A stretch of DNA of 64,000 nucleotides from Pseudomonas sp. A34-9 (GTDB lineage: Bacteria; Pseudomonadota; Gammaproteobacteria; Pseudomonadales; Pseudomonadaceae), in contig NZ_CP119967.1 in the NCBI RefSeq assembly GCF_029543085.1, forward strand, positions 2,320,501-2,384,500, given 5' to 3'. Made by a program: the position numbers and the translations under genes. Below, piece after piece: positions 10,429 to 20,600 of this stretch. Position 1 is the stretch's first letter. Each line of letters opens with the position of its first letter. The notes under the pieces were generated by a model. That model was not told the DNA's origin. It saw nothing but the letters and a program-made list of their open reading frames with translations, and made no database searches.

Positions 10429-11541
10429 ATGAAACGTGTAGGTCTGATCGGTTGGCGCGGGATGGTCGGTTCCGTGCTCATGCAGCGGATGCTGGAAGAG
10501 CAGGATTTCGATCTAATCGAGCCGGTGTTTTTCACCACCTCCAACGTCGGTGGCCAAGGCCCGTCCGTGGGCAAGGACATTGCTCCGCTCAAGGATGCTT
10601 ACAGCATTGACGAGCTGAAGACCCTCGACGTGATTCTGACCTGCCAGGGCGGCGACTACACCAGCGAAGTGTTCCCGAAGCTGCGCGAAGCCGGCTGGCA
10701 GGGTTACTGGATCGACGCGGCGTCGAGCCTGCGCATGAACGATGACGCGGTGATCATTCTTGATCCGGTCAACCGCAAGGTCATCGACCAGCAACTCGAC
10801 GCGGGCACCAAAAACTACATCGGCGGCAACTGCACCGTCAGCCTGATGCTGATGGGCCTGGGTGGCCTGTTCGAAGCCGGTCTGGTCGAGTGGATGAGCG
10901 CCATGACCTATCAGGCGGCCTCCGGTGCCGGCGCGCAGAACATGCGTGAACTGATCAAGCAAATGGGCGCAACCCACGCCGCTGTCGCCGATCAACTGGC
11001 TGATCCGGCCAGCGCGATCCTCGACATCGACCGTCGTGTGGCCGACGCCATGCGCAGCGAAGCGTACCCGACCGAAAACTTCGGCGTACCGCTGGCCGGC
11101 AGCCTGATCCCGTGGATCGACAAGGAACTGCCGAACGGCCAGAGCCGCGAAGAGTGGAAAGCTCAGGCCGAGACCAACAAAATCCTCGGTCGCTTCAAGA
11201 GCCCGATCCCGGTCGACGGCATCTGCGTGCGCATCGGCGCCATGCGTTGCCACAGCCAGGCGCTGACCATCAAGCTGAACAAAGACGTGCCGATCGCCGA
11301 TATCGAAGGGCTGATCAGCCAGCACAACCCTTGGGTCAAACTGGTACCGAACCAGCGCGAGATCAGCATGCAGGAGCTGAGCCCGACCAAGGTCACCGGC
11401 ACCCTGAATGTTCCGGTAGGTCGTCTGCGCAAGCTGAACATGGGTTCGCAATTCGTCGGTGCCTTCACCGTCGGCGACCAACTGCTGTGGGGCGCGGCCG
11501 AACCGCTGCGCCGCATGTTGCGGATTTTGCTGGAGCGTTGA
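10429..11541 (+). CDS. asd: Aspartate-semialdehyde dehydrogenase
   Basis: A 370-residue NADP-dependent enzyme converting aspartyl phosphate to aspartate semialdehyde, the branch point to lysine/diaminopimelate, threonine and methionine. The Rossmann start [17 protein letters not shown] and the catalytic Cys135 in GGNCTVSLM are intact, as in the E. coli-type Asd. The ATG follows an AAGAAGGTG ribosome site. A terminator at 11563-11593 closes the unit, so the second asd-like gene downstream is transcribed separately. Confidence 0.96.
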   Translation: MKRVGLIGWRGMVGSVLMQRMLEEQDFDLIEPVFFTTSNVGGQGPSVGKDIAPLKDAYSIDELKTLDVILTCQGGDYTSEVFPKLREAGWQGYWIDAASSLRMNDDAVIILDPVNRKVIDQQLDAGTKNYIGGNCTVSLMLMGLGGLFEAGLVEWMSAMTYQAASGAGAQNMRELIKQMGATHAAVADQLADPASAILDIDRRVADAMRSEAYPTENFGVPLAGSLIPWIDKELPNGQSREEWKAQAETNKILGRFKSPIPVDGICVRIGAMRCHSQALTIKLNKDVPIADIEGLISQHNPWVKLVPNQREISMQELSPTKVTGTLNVPVGRLRKLNMGSQFVGAFTVGDQLLWGAAEPLRRMLRILLER

Positions 11542-11562
11542 TCGCTTGAAGCAATGAGAGAG

Positions 11563-11593
11563 CCCGTGCCTTGTGAGAGGTGCGGGTTTTTTT
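11563..11593 (+). terminator. Rho-independent terminator of asd
   Basis: CCCGTGCC can pair with GGTGCGGG (two G·T pairs) over a short loop, followed by seven T. Confidence 0.75.
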
Positions 11594-11620
11594 ATGCCTG
11601 AAATTTTTCGGGTGACTGTG

Positions 11621-11700
11621 CCGGCCTCTTCGCGAGCAGGCTCGCTCCCACTTTGAAATGCATTCCCCTGTGGGAGCGAGCCTGCTCGCGAAGAGGCCGG
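11621..11700. repeat. REPIN-like inverted repeat (perfect 30-bp arms)
   Basis: Arms at 11621-11650 and 11671-11700 are exact reverse complements over 30 bases with a 20-base centre. The core is the same GAGCCTGCTCGCG motif as at 8387-8409, but with GGGAGC in place of AGGAGT. The loop TTTGAAATGCATTCCCCTG is nearly the same as in the 8-kb copy, so the whole doublet moved as a unit. Confidence 0.88.
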
Positions 11701-11790
11701 TACAGCGACCACAAATGCTGGGCAGAAATTGCCTGTGCGGCAGTCACCCGGTAAAGTGCCGCTCCCCCCGTTTCGCCAGAGGCTCGCACC

Positions 11791-12801
11791 ATGACCCAGA
11801 CCCTAGATATTGCCGTGATCGGCGCCACCGGTACTGTCGGCGAAACCCTCGTACAGATTCTCGAAGAGCGCAGCTTCCCGGTCGGCAACCTGCACCTGCT
11901 GGCCAGCAGCGAATCTGCTGGCAGTTCGGTGCTGTTTCGCAACAAGAACGTACGCGTGCGTGAAGTCGACGAGTTCGACTTCAGCAAGGTCAAACTGGTG
12001 TTTTTTGCCGCCGGCCCGGCGATCACTCTGAGCTACGCCGCGCGTGCCCACGCCGCCGGTTGCTCGCTGATCGACCTGTCCGGCGCGCTGCCGGCCGATC
12101 AGGCGCCGCAAGTGGTGCCGGAAGCCAACGCCGCAGTACTCGCCAGTTTGAAAGCACCGTTCCAGGTCAGCAGCCCAAGCCCGTCGGCCGCCTCGCTCGC
12201 CGTGGTGCTGGCGCCGCTGCTTGAGCTGATCGATCTGCAATACGTGAATGTCACGGCCAATCTGGCCGTTTCCGCGCAGGGGCGTGAGGCCGTTGCCGAA
12301 CTCGCGCGGCAAACCGCCGAGCTGCTGAACATGCGCCCGCTGGAACCGACCTTCTTTGATCGGCAGATGGCTTTCAACCTGCTGGCGCAGGTCGGCACGC
12401 CCGACGCACAGGGCCACACGCTGCTGGAAAAACGTCTGGTGCGTGAGTTGCGCCAGGTGCTGGCTTTGCCTTTATTAAAGATTTCCGCAACTTGCGTTCA
12501 AGCCCCGGTGTTTTTTGGCGATAGCTTTAGCGTGACCTTGCAGTCAAAGAGCGCCGTCGACCTGGTCAAGGTCAACGCTGTACTCGAAGATGCGCCGGGT
12601 ATCGAACTGGTCGAGGCCGGTGATTACCCGACTGCAGTCGGTGACGCGGTAGGGCAGGACGTTGTCTATGTCGGTCGCGTGCGCAGCGGTGTCGACGACC
12701 CGGCGGAACTTAATCTGTGGCTGACGTCAGATAACGTACGCAAAGGCGCGGCCCTTAACGCTGTGCAGGTGGCTGAGTTGTTGATAAAAGACCTGCTGTA
12801 A
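11791..12801 (+). CDS. Asd-like protein lacking the catalytic cysteine (USG-1 type)
   Basis: A 336-residue protein of the aspartate-semialdehyde dehydrogenase family with an intact Rossmann start (IAVIGATGTVGETL, residues 7-20). Where active enzymes have a GNCST-like motif with the nucleophilic Cys, this protein reads SSPSPSAASLA (about residues 127-137), with no cysteine. It should therefore not be a dehydrogenase. It matches the USG-1 paralogue found next to truA/fimV regions of gamma-proteobacteria, whose role is unknown to me. It keeps full length and good codon use, so it is under selection and not a pseudogene. Confidence 0.85.
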   Translation: MTQTLDIAVIGATGTVGETLVQILEERSFPVGNLHLLASSESAGSSVLFRNKNVRVREVDEFDFSKVKLVFFAAGPAITLSYAARAHAAGCSLIDLSGALPADQAPQVVPEANAAVLASLKAPFQVSSPSPSAASLAVVLAPLLELIDLQYVNVTANLAVSAQGREAVAELARQTAELLNMRPLEPTFFDRQMAFNLLAQVGTPDAQGHTLLEKRLVRELRQVLALPLLKISATCVQAPVFFGDSFSVTLQSKSAVDLVKVNAVLEDAPGIELVEAGDYPTAVGDAVGQDVVYVGRVRSGVDDPAELNLWLTSDNVRKGAALNAVQVAELLIKDLL

Positions 12802-13009
12802 AAGATACTTGGCAACAATTTGTCGACTGATTCTAGGTGAGCGCTATGCTTGCCCAGATTGCTCGATAACGTGTCACCCTCCGGGACATTCCGGGGCATC
12901 AAAGAAATGATCGCGCGCGACATCTGTCGTCGTCGCGCGCAATGCCTTACGGCAGCGGTATTCAACATCTTCTCGCTGGCCGAGGAACGTTCAAACAAAG
13001 GATGAGGCT

Positions 13010-15655
13010 ATGGTTCAAGTTCGCAAACTGGTGTTAGCAATAGCGGCCGCCTCGGCGCTGTCCTCCGGTATGGCGCATGCCCTCGGGCTCGGGGAGCTGA
13101 CCCTGAAGTCGACCCTGAACCAGCCGCTGGTGGCTGAAATCGAGCTGCTCGACGTCAAGGATCTCACCGCTGCCGAAGTGGTGCCGAGCCTGGCTTCACC
13201 CGAAGACTTTGCCAAGGCCGGTGTTGATCGCCAGGCCTTCCTCAATGATCTGACCTTCACCCCGGTGCTCAACGCCAGCGGCAAAAGCGTGCTGCGCGTG
13301 ACCTCGAGCAAACCGCTGTCGGAACCGATGGTGAAATTCCTCGTCCAGGTGATGTGGCCGAACGGCCGTCTGCTGCGCGATTACAGCGTGCTGCTCGATC
13401 CATCGAAGTTCTCGCCGCAGACCGCTGATGCCGCCGCGCAACCGGCGCCGTCGCAGACCATCGCTGCGCCGACCACGGGCGCCACGCACCCGACGCAATA
13501 CACCACCACGCCGCGCGATACTCTGTGGGAAATCGCCGCGAAGGCACGCAGCGGCGGCTCGGTGCAGCAGACCATGCTGGCCATTCAAGCGCTCAACCCG
13601 GATGCGTTCATTGGCGGCAACATCAACCGTCTGAAAACCGGCCAGGTGTTGCGTCTGCCGGATTCAGTGCAAAGCACCGCGCTGCCGCAATCGAAAGCGA
13701 TTGCCGAAGTGGCGGCGCAAAACGAAGCCTGGCGTCAGGGCCGTCGTTACGTAGCCAAACCGGGCAGCGGCCAACAGCAGCTCGACGCGACCAATCGTGG
13801 ACGCGGCAATACCGGTGCTGCACAGAACGCCCAGGACAATCTGAGTCTGGTCTCCGCCGAAAGCGCCAAGGCGCGCGGCAAAGGCCCGGCGGGTGATGCC
13901 AAAGCCTTGAGCAACAAACTTGCGGTCACTCAGGAAAGCCTCGACACGACCCGTCGTGATAACGAGGAGCTGAAAAGCCGCATGTCCGATCTGCAAAGTC
14001 AGTTGGACAAGCTGCAAAAACTGATCGAGCTAAAGAACAATCAGCTGGCGAAACTGCAGGCCGAAGGAGCGGGCGCCGCGCCGGCTGCCAATCCTGCTGC
14101 GCCGGCAGTGCCTGCAATCACTGCTGAACTGGCCGCCACGCCGCCAGCGACCCCGGCAGAAGCGGCGCCGACGCCAGAGTCTGCCATTGCGCCGCCGGCT
14201 GAAACGCCAGTTGAGCCGGTGGTCGCGCCCAAACCGCCCGTCGATGAAGAGAAAACCTTCAACGAGCTGCTGACCAATCCGATCCTGCTGGGTCTGATTG
14301 GTGGCGGTGCTGTGGTTCTGCTGCTCCTGCTGTTGCTGCTGGCCCGTCGCCGCAAGGCCCAGCAGGAAGCCGAGAAACATCTGCGCATGGCCCGTGCCCT
14401 GTCGGAAGAGCAAGAGTTCTCTGCCGAGCAGGATCTGCCGGAAAGCAGCTTCGAAGGTCTGGAAACCCCGGCGGCGAGCGTCAAGCTCAACACCCCGGCA
14501 CCTGCACCTGCTCCGGCAGCGGTAGTGGCTCCGGTTGTCGCGCCGATCGTGATGGCTGAACCGATTGCCGCGCCTCTGGTGGCGCCGGCCGCCGAACGCT
14601 CCGACGATGTGCTCGACAAGGCGCAGTCGCACATCAACGCCGGTCGCCTGAATCAGGCTGCCGCGCTGCTGGAGGAGGGCGTCAGCCTCGAGCCACAGCG
14701 CAGTGATCTGCGTCTGAAGCTGATGGAAGTTTACGGTCAGCAGGGCGACCGCGATGCGTTCGTCGGTCAGGAGCGTCAACTGGTGGCCAATGGCAACAAC
14801 TTCGCCAAGGTCGAAGAGCTGAAAAGCCGCTTCCCGGCCATGGCCGTGGTCGCTGCGGCGGGTCTGGCCGCTGCTGCCGTGGCTGCCGAACTGGACGCGC
14901 AGTACGTCAAGGATTTGCTCCTGGATGAGCCTGAAGCACCTGCGCCGGCACCGCTGGAAGACGATCTGGACAGCGCGTTTGATCTGAGCCTGGACGATCT
15001 CGACAACATCACGCCGGTAGAACCTGCGCCCGTGGTTGAGCCTGAAGCACCGGTCGAGCTGGACGAATTCCCGTCCGACGATGACCTGAGCTTCGAGTCG
15101 GTGCTGCAACAGCAGACAGAGATCAAAGAAAATCTCGATGATCTGTCGGACTTCGACCTCGATCTGGACCTGGGTGCCGAACCGGCTCCTGCGGTTGACT
15201 TGGCGGACGATGACTTCCTGCTGGATCTGGACGAAGGCGTGAAAGATCTGGCGCCGGCAGAACCACCGGTCGTGGCTGACGTGCCGCAGGATGATCTGGA
15301 GTTGCCGGCCGATTTCGACCTGTCGCTGGCAGACGAAATGGACAGTAACCCGGCGGCTGAGCCTGATGCATTTGCAGCCGAACTGGATGACGTCAATGCC
15401 GAGCTCGATCGCTTGTCGCAAAGCGTTGCCGAGCCGACCTTCACCGAAGCTGACGCGGCAATCGGTGGTGATCTGGGGGAAGATGATTTCGACTTCCTGG
15501 CTGGCACCGACGAGGCTGCCACCAAACTCGACCTGGCCCAGGCCTACATCGACATGGGCGACAGCGATGGTGCGCGCGACATCCTCAACGAAGTGTTGAC
15601 CGAGGGTGACGAGAAGCAGCGTGGCGAAGCCAAAGACATGCTGTCGAGCCTGTAG
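13010..15655 (+). CDS. fimV: FimV, peptidoglycan-binding polar organiser
   Basis: An 881-residue inner-membrane hub needed in Pseudomonas for type IV pilus assembly, polar localisation and cAMP signalling. In order: signal peptide (1-24, cleavage after AHA), a periplasmic FimV N-terminal domain, a LysM-like peptidoglycan-binding motif (about 164-215), a coiled coil (about 298-353), a Pro/Ala-rich stretch, one membrane helix (about 424-445, LLLLLLLLARRRK), then a long acidic cytoplasmic tail with TPR-like repeats and the conserved C-terminal FimV domain (LDLAQAYIDMGDSDGARDIL, 840 onward). Length and order are typical. A terminator follows. Confidence 0.94.
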   Translation: MVQVRKLVLAIAAASALSSGMAHALGLGELTLKSTLNQPLVAEIELLDVKDLTAAEVVPSLASPEDFAKAGVDRQAFLNDLTFTPVLNASGKSVLRVTSSKPLSEPMVKFLVQVMWPNGRLLRDYSVLLDPSKFSPQTADAAAQPAPSQTIAAPTTGATHPTQYTTTPRDTLWEIAAKARSGGSVQQTMLAIQALNPDAFIGGNINRLKTGQVLRLPDSVQSTALPQSKAIAEVAAQNEAWRQGRRYVAKPGSGQQQLDATNRGRGNTGAAQNAQDNLSLVSAESAKARGKGPAGDAKALSNKLAVTQESLDTTRRDNEELKSRMSDLQSQLDKLQKLIELKNNQLAKLQAEGAGAAPAANPAAPAVPAITAELAATPPATPAEAAPTPESAIAPPAETPVEPVVAPKPPVDEEKTFNELLTNPILLGLIGGGAVVLLLLLLLLARRRKAQQEAEKHLRMARALSEEQEFSAEQDLPESSFEGLETPAASVKLNTPAPAPAPAAVVAPVVAPIVMAEPIAAPLVAPAAERSDDVLDKAQSHINAGRLNQAAALLEEGVSLEPQRSDLRLKLMEVYGQQGDRDAFVGQERQLVANGNNFAKVEELKSRFPAMAVVAAAGLAAAAVAAELDAQYVKDLLLDEPEAPAPAPLEDDLDSAFDLSLDDLDNITPVEPAPVVEPEAPVELDEFPSDDDLSFESVLQQQTEIKENLDDLSDFDLDLDLGAEPAPAVDLADDDFLLDLDEGVKDLAPAEPPVVADVPQDDLELPADFDLSLADEMDSNPAAEPDAFAAELDDVNAELDRLSQSVAEPTFTEADAAIGGDLGEDDFDFLAGTDEAATKLDLAQAYIDMGDSDGARDILNEVLTEGDEKQRGEAKDMLSSL

Positions 15656-15673
15656 TCATTCCGGCAGTAAACA

Positions 15674-15705
15674 AAAAACGGCAGCCCAGTGAGGCTGCCG
15701 TTTTT
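15674..15705 (+). terminator. Rho-independent terminator of fimV
   Basis: AAAACGGCAGC pairs with GCTGCCGTTTT around a short loop, ending in a T-run. It is clearly placed 20 bp after the fimV stop. Confidence 0.85.
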
Positions 15706-15720
15706 GTTTGTCTTTTTTGT

Positions 15721-15819
15721 ATCAAAAGATTGTCCGATCGCGGCCCGAGCCTTCGGCAGCTCCTACATGAGATCGCGTTCCCCTGTAGGAACTGCCGAAG
15801 GCTGCGATCTTTTGATCTT
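15721..15819. repeat. REP doublet, imperfect arms (GATCTTTTGATC class)
   Basis: The left half (to TCCTACA, 15767) and right half (TGTAGGA at 15784 onward) are imperfect inverted repeats sharing GCCGAAGGC and AAAAGATC/GATCTTTT blocks. It is a second REP family, distinct from those at 8.3 and 11.6 kb, and shares its outer block with the copy at 25.5 kb. Confidence 0.7.
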
Positions 15820-15916
15820 GAAACTGGCATCCCCGGTCCACAGCCTTATAATGCCCGCCTTTGCACAAACAGCAGGCTGTCCCACCTTGGCAAACATAGA
15901 TAACCCGGTCGCCGAA

Positions 15917-16741
15917 ATGGCCCCTGACGGCTTTTACCGCGTCGCGTTGGGCGTTGAGTACAAAGGCTCGCGCTACAGCGGCTGGCAGCGTCAGTTGACG
16001 GGTGTGGCGACGGTACAGGAAGAGCTCGAAAAAGCCCTGTCGAAAGTCGCCAACTCACCGGTGTCGCTACAGTGCGCCGGTCGCACTGACGCGGGCGTGC
16101 ATGCCTGCGGACAAGTGGTGCACTTTGATACGACGGTCGATCGTTCGCTGAAAGCCTGGGTGATGGGCGCCAACATCAATCTGCCCCATGACATTAGCGT
16201 CAGCTGGGCGCGGGTGATGCCGGCGCATTTTCATGCGCGGTTCAAAGCCATTGCCCGGCGTTATCGCTACGTGATCTACAACGATCAGATCCGCCCGGCA
16301 CATCTCAACGAAGAAATCACCTGGAACCATCGTCCGCTGGATGTCGAGCGCATGGCCGAGGCCGCGCAGTACCTGATCGGTACTCACGATTTCAGCGCGT
16401 TCCGCGCCGGCCAGTGCCAGGCCAAGTCGCCGATCAAGAAGATGCATCACCTGCGCGTGACCCGTCACGGCAAGATGATCGTGCTCGACATCCGCGCCAA
16501 TGCCTTCCTGCATCACATGGTGCGCAACATTGCCGGCGTATTGATGACCATCGGTGCGGGTGAGCGTCCGGTCGAGTGGATGAAGGAAGTCCTCGAAAGC
16601 CGCGAGCGCCGCTCCGGTGGGGTGACCGCGCATCCGTACGGCTTGTATCTGGTGCAGGTCGAGTACCACGACGAATTTCCGTTGCCCGAGCGTTTTATCG
16701 GGCCACATTTCCTTACGGGTTTCTCCGAACTTGACGGCTGA
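15917..16741 (+). CDS. truA: tRNA pseudouridine(38-40) synthase
   Basis: A 274-residue pseudouridine synthase acting on uridines 38-40 of the tRNA anticodon arm. The catalytic Asp58 lies in [28 protein letters not shown] and the RYRYVIYN and FLHHMVRNI segments are also family signatures. I chose the ATG at 15917 because it gives the family's usual N terminus and length. An ATG at 15851 would add 22 unconserved residues, and a TTG at 15884 is a third option; none has a strong ribosome site, so the start is uncertain. trpF follows closely. Confidence 0.93.
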   Translation: MAPDGFYRVALGVEYKGSRYSGWQRQLTGVATVQEELEKALSKVANSPVSLQCAGRTDAGVHACGQVVHFDTTVDRSLKAWVMGANINLPHDISVSWARVMPAHFHARFKAIARRYRYVIYNDQIRPAHLNEEITWNHRPLDVERMAEAAQYLIGTHDFSAFRAGQCQAKSPIKKMHHLRVTRHGKMIVLDIRANAFLHHMVRNIAGVLMTIGAGERPVEWMKEVLESRERRSGGVTAHPYGLYLVQVEYHDEFPLPERFIGPHFLTGFSELDG

Positions 16742-16806
16742 CGCCCTCGAACGCTTTTGTTACCATCCGGGACTTTCCCGGATTTTGCCTTGGAGTTTTT
16801 CTCGAC

Positions 16807-17433
16807 ATGTCAGCCGTTCGCAGCAAGATCTGCGGGATTACCCGCATGGAAGATGCGCTGGCCGCCGTCGAGGCCGGGGCGGATGCGATCGGGTTTGTGT
16901 TCTATGCCAAGAGTCCGCGTGCGGTAACCGTGCAGCAGGCGCGGGCGATTATCAAAGCGTTGCCACCGTTTGTGACGACCGTGGGCCTGTTCGTCAACGC
17001 CAGCCGCTGCGAGTTGGGGGAAATCCTCGATGCCGTGCCGCTGGATCTGCTGCAGTTCCATGGCGACGAAGCCGCTGAAGATTGTGAAGGCTGGCATCGT
17101 CCGTATATCAAGGCGTTGCGGGTCAAGGCCGGTGATGACATTGCGGCAGCGGTCGATGCCTACCCGAGCGCCAGTGGCGTGCTGCTCGACACCTACGTTG
17201 AAGGCGTGCCCGGCGGAACCGGTGAGGCTTTTGACTGGTCATTGATTCCGCAAGGTTTGAGCAAGCCGTTGATTCTGGCCGGTGGTTTGACCCCGGAGAA
17301 CGTTGCAGACGCGGTGGCTCGGGTGAAACCGTACGCGGTAGATGTCAGCGGTGGGGTAGAGGCGAGCAAGGGCATCAAGGATCACGCAAAGATTCACGCG
17401 TTCATCAACGCGGTACGCAAAGCGCCATATTGA
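16807..17433 (+). CDS. trpF: Phosphoribosylanthranilate isomerase
   Basis: A 208-residue TIM-barrel isomerase of tryptophan synthesis: phosphoribosylanthranilate to CdRP by an Amadori rearrangement. The general acid/base pair is present, Cys9 in KICGIT and Asp128 in LLDTY, and the phosphate-binding [10 protein letters not shown] and VSGGVE loops are intact. It is far from the other trp genes and is grouped instead with truA and accD, the usual Pseudomonas arrangement. The ATG starts 65 bp after truA. Confidence 0.96.
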   Translation: MSAVRSKICGITRMEDALAAVEAGADAIGFVFYAKSPRAVTVQQARAIIKALPPFVTTVGLFVNASRCELGEILDAVPLDLLQFHGDEAAEDCEGWHRPYIKALRVKAGDDIAAAVDAYPSASGVLLDTYVEGVPGGTGEAFDWSLIPQGLSKPLILAGGLTPENVADAVARVKPYAVDVSGGVEASKGIKDHAKIHAFINAVRKAPY

Positions 17434-17637
17434 TGTGACGGCTGGCAGTCTGCCGCCGTCCATCAATGCACTTGCACAAAGCAGGCGCGGCTGAGGGTTT
17501 CTGGAGGGCACGCAGGTCATGTTTCGCGCTGACCGTGGTCACCCAGCCACCATCGCCACACACATGAATTTAGCTGAAGGGCATACGCGGGGCTGCGAAC
17601 CAGAGCGTTCGGGCCGCCGGTACTGGAGAAAGAAAGC

Positions 17638-18558
17638 ATGAGCAACTGGCTAGTAGACAAACTGATCCCTTCGATCATGCGTTCCGAGGTCAAAAAGAGC
17701 TCGGTGCCTGAAGGTCTGTGGCACAAATGCCCGTCCTGCGAGGCCGTGCTGTACCGTCCCGAGCTGGAAAAAACCCTGGACGTTTGCCCTAAGTGCAACC
17801 ATCACATGCGTATCGGCGCACGTGCGCGCATCGACATCTTTCTCGATGCCGAAGGTCGCAACGAACTGGGCGCTGATCTGGAACCGGTTGACCGACTGAA
17901 ATTCCGCGACGGCAAGAAGTACAAGGATCGCCTGACCGCTGCACAGAAGCAGACCGGCGAAAAAGATGCGCTGATCTCCGTCAGCGGCACCTTGCTGGGC
18001 ATGCCAGTGGTGGTCTCGGCCTTTGAATTCGCCTTCATGGGCGGTTCCATGGGCGCCATCGTCGGTGAGCGCTTCGTGCGCGCCGCCAACTACGCGCTGG
18101 AAAACCGCTGCCCGATGATCTGCTTCGCCGCTTCCGGCGGTGCACGCATGCAGGAAGCGTTGATCTCGCTGATGCAAATGGCCAAGACTTCGGCGGTGCT
18201 GGCGCGTCTGCGTGAAGAAGGCATTCCGTTCATCTCCGTACTGACCGACCCGGTCTACGGTGGTGTTTCGGCGAGTCTGGCGATGCTCGGTGACGTGATC
18301 GTCGGTGAGCCGAAAGCCCTGATCGGCTTCGCCGGTCCGCGCGTTATTGAACAAACCGTGCGTGAAAAACTGCCGGAAGGCTTCCAGCGCAGCGAATTCC
18401 TGCTGGAGCACGGTGCGATCGACATGATCATCCACCGTCAGGAACTGCGCCCGCGTCTGGGTAACCTGCTGGCACAGATGACTGGCAAGCCGACGCCGAA
18501 ATTCGTCGCCGCGCCAATCGAGCCGATCGTGGTTCCTCCGGTACCTGCTGGCCTATGA
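17638..18558 (+). CDS. accD: Acetyl-CoA carboxylase carboxyltransferase subunit beta
   Basis: A 306-residue subunit which, with AccA, transfers carboxyl from biotin to acetyl-CoA to give malonyl-CoA. The N-terminal zinc finger has Cys31, Cys34, Cys50 and Cys53 (CPSC...CPKC). The crotonase-like carboxyltransferase fold follows, with [10 protein letters not shown] and [21 protein letters not shown]. An AGAAAG ribosome site precedes the ATG. The 204-bp gap before it has no gene and probably carries its promoter. It overlaps folC by four bases (ATGA), so the two are translationally coupled. Confidence 0.97.
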   Translation: MSNWLVDKLIPSIMRSEVKKSSVPEGLWHKCPSCEAVLYRPELEKTLDVCPKCNHHMRIGARARIDIFLDAEGRNELGADLEPVDRLKFRDGKKYKDRLTAAQKQTGEKDALISVSGTLLGMPVVVSAFEFAFMGGSMGAIVGERFVRAANYALENRCPMICFAASGGARMQEALISLMQMAKTSAVLARLREEGIPFISVLTDPVYGGVSASLAMLGDVIVGEPKALIGFAGPRVIEQTVREKLPEGFQRSEFLLEHGAIDMIIHRQELRPRLGNLLAQMTGKPTPKFVAAPIEPIVVPPVPAGL

Positions 18559-19862
18559 CCGAGCGCACCCTTGGCGAATGGCTCGCCTACCTTGAGCAGT
18601 TGCATCCGTCGGCCATTGACATGGGCCTGGAGCGTTCACAACAGGTAGCGTCCCGCATGGGGCTGGGCCAGCCGGCGCCTCGGGTGATCACGGTCACCGG
18701 CACCAACGGCAAGGGGTCGACCTGCGCTTTCGTGGCTTCATTGCTGCGCGCGCAGGGCCTGAGCGTTGGTGTCTACAATTCCCCGCACCTGCTGCGTTAT
18801 AACGAGCGGGTGCAACTCAATGGCGTCGAAGCCACCGACGCGCAGCTGTGCGAAGCCTTCGCTGCGGTCGAGGCGGGGCGCGGCGACACTTCCCTGACTT
18901 ACTTCGAAATGGGCACCCTCGCGGCGTTCTGGCTGTTTCAGCAGGCCGGGCTTGATGCTGTGGTGCTGGAAGTCGGCCTGGGCGGGCGTCTGGATACGGT
19001 CAATGTGGTTGACGCCGATATCGCGCTGGTCACCAGCATTGGCGTCGATCATGCCGACTATCTGGGCGACACCCGTGAGTCTGTGGCTTTCGAGAAGGCC
19101 GGCATTTTCCGTCAGGGCAAACCTGCCTTGTGCGGCGATCTGAATCCTCCGCAACCATTGCTGGACAAGGCGCGTGAGCTGGCCTGTCCGTTTTTCTTGC
19201 GTGGGCGTGACTTCGACCTCGGCATCACAGATCAGCACTGGCAATGGCGCGGCACTGATGCGCAGGGGCATGTGGTTGAGCTGCGTGACTTGCCGCTGCT
19301 TGATCTGCCGATGGAAAACGCCGCACTGGCGCTGCAGGCGTATCTGTTGCTCGGTTTGCCGTGGGATTCGCAACTGATTGTGGCGGCGTTGCAGGCGACT
19401 CGCGTGGTCGGTCGGCTGGATCGCCGCTCATTCGAGTGGAACGGCAAGCGTCTGAATCTGTTGCTGGATGTTGGACACAATCCGCATGCCGCCGAGTATC
19501 TGGCCCGTCGTCTGGCCTCGCGGCCACCGGTCGGCAAGCGACTGGCGGTGTTCGGTCTGCTGTCGGACAAGGATCTGGATGGTGTTGTTGGCGAATTGAA
19601 TGCTAGTGTCGAGCATTGGGCGGTAGCGCCGCTGGATTCACCGCGTGCTCGCCCGGTGAGTGAGTTGCATGCGGCCCTGCAGAACCTTGGCGCGTCCGTC
19701 ACGTCTTACGACAGTGTCGCTGCCGCGCTGGAAGGGCAGTGCGCGGTAGCCACCAGCGACGACGAGATTCTGTTGTTCGGATCATTTTATTGTGTCGCCG
19801 AGGCCCTTGAATGGCTGGCCCGGCGCTCCACGGAGGAAGCGGCAAATGGCTTTGCTGGATAA
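18555..19862 (+). CDS. folC: Bifunctional dihydrofolate/folylpolyglutamate synthase
   Basis: A 435-residue Mur-ligase-family enzyme that adds glutamate to dihydropteroate and to folates. The ATP loop GTNGKGST is at residues 49-56, with the folate-site [18 protein letters not shown] and the [11 protein letters not shown] segment further on. The C-terminal glutamate-ligase domain is complete ([13 protein letters not shown]). The start ATG overlaps the accD stop; the 3' end overlaps the SPOR gene by 17 bp, so accD-folC-SPOR-cvpA behave as one unit. Confidence 0.95.
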   Translation: MTERTLGEWLAYLEQLHPSAIDMGLERSQQVASRMGLGQPAPRVITVTGTNGKGSTCAFVASLLRAQGLSVGVYNSPHLLRYNERVQLNGVEATDAQLCEAFAAVEAGRGDTSLTYFEMGTLAAFWLFQQAGLDAVVLEVGLGGRLDTVNVVDADIALVTSIGVDHADYLGDTRESVAFEKAGIFRQGKPALCGDLNPPQPLLDKARELACPFFLRGRDFDLGITDQHWQWRGTDAQGHVVELRDLPLLDLPMENAALALQAYLLLGLPWDSQLIVAALQATRVVGRLDRRSFEWNGKRLNLLLDVGHNPHAAEYLARRLASRPPVGKRLAVFGLLSDKDLDGVVGELNASVEHWAVAPLDSPRARPVSELHAALQNLGASVTSYDSVAAALEGQCAVATSDDEILLFGSFYCVAEALEWLARRSTEEAANGFAG

Positions 19863-20502
19863 AGCTTACAAGCAGCGCATGGTTGGCGCTTTGGTGCTGG
19901 TTGCGCTGGCGGTGATCTTTCTGCCGATGCTGTTTTCCCGTCAGGATGAGCAGCGTCAGGTAACGGTCGAAGCACCCGCCGCGCCGCAAGCGCCTGCCGT
20001 GGCACAAGTGCAGATGGAAACGGTGGCCGTTCCCGAGCCGCAAGCCTTGCCGCAAGAGCCGGTGCCGACTGACGAAGAAGTCGCAGAAGACACGGCGCCT
20101 GCTACACCGGTTGCGCCAGCACCGGCACCGACGGCGCCCATTTTGATCGCCAAGCCGGCCGCGCCGCCTGCGGTGGCCAAGCCGATTCCGGCACCTGCCC
20201 AGCCGATCACTTCGGCGTCGAGCAAGCCGGACACCACGCAAAGTCGCGTCGATGCCAACGGCCTGTCGGTGAGCTGGTCGGTGCAACTGGCCAGTCTGTC
20301 GAGCCGCGCCAGTGCCGAAAGCCTGCAAAAAACCCTGCGCAGTCAGGGCTATAACGCCTACATCCGCTCGGCCGATGGCAAGAATCGGGTGTTTGTCGGC
20401 CCGCTGATCGAGCGTGCCGAGGCTGATCGTCTGCGTGATCTGTTGGGGCGTCAGCAGAACCTCAAGGGTTTTGTCGTGCGTTTCCAGCCTGAGCGCGGCT
20501 AA
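19846..20502 (+). CDS. dedD: SPOR-domain membrane protein (DedD type)
   Basis: A 218-residue single-pass membrane protein: a short cytoplasmic start, one helix (about 12-29, VGALVLVALAVIFLPMLF), a long Pro/Ala-rich periplasmic linker and a C-terminal SPOR domain (about 140-218, SWSVQLASLSSRASAESLQKT). SPOR domains bind denuded septal peptidoglycan, and DedD helps cell division. The ATG at 19846 has a good GGAGGA site and overlaps the folC end. A dedD gene between folC and cvpA is the gamma-proteobacterial standard. Domain and context support the name; experimental role here is inferred. Confidence 0.85.
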   Translation: MALLDKAYKQRMVGALVLVALAVIFLPMLFSRQDEQRQVTVEAPAAPQAPAVAQVQMETVAVPEPQALPQEPVPTDEEVAEDTAPATPVAPAPAPTAPILIAKPAAPPAVAKPIPAPAQPITSASSKPDTTQSRVDANGLSVSWSVQLASLSSRASAESLQKTLRSQGYNAYIRSADGKNRVFVGPLIERAEADRLRDLLGRQQNLKGFVVRFQPERG

Positions 20503-20600
20503 AAACTATCACCTCGATTGAAATGCACTGACAATCGCAGCTTACCGAGAGGCATGCGCTCTGCTAAAATGCGCCGCCTTATCCGTCTGTAGGCTGCACT

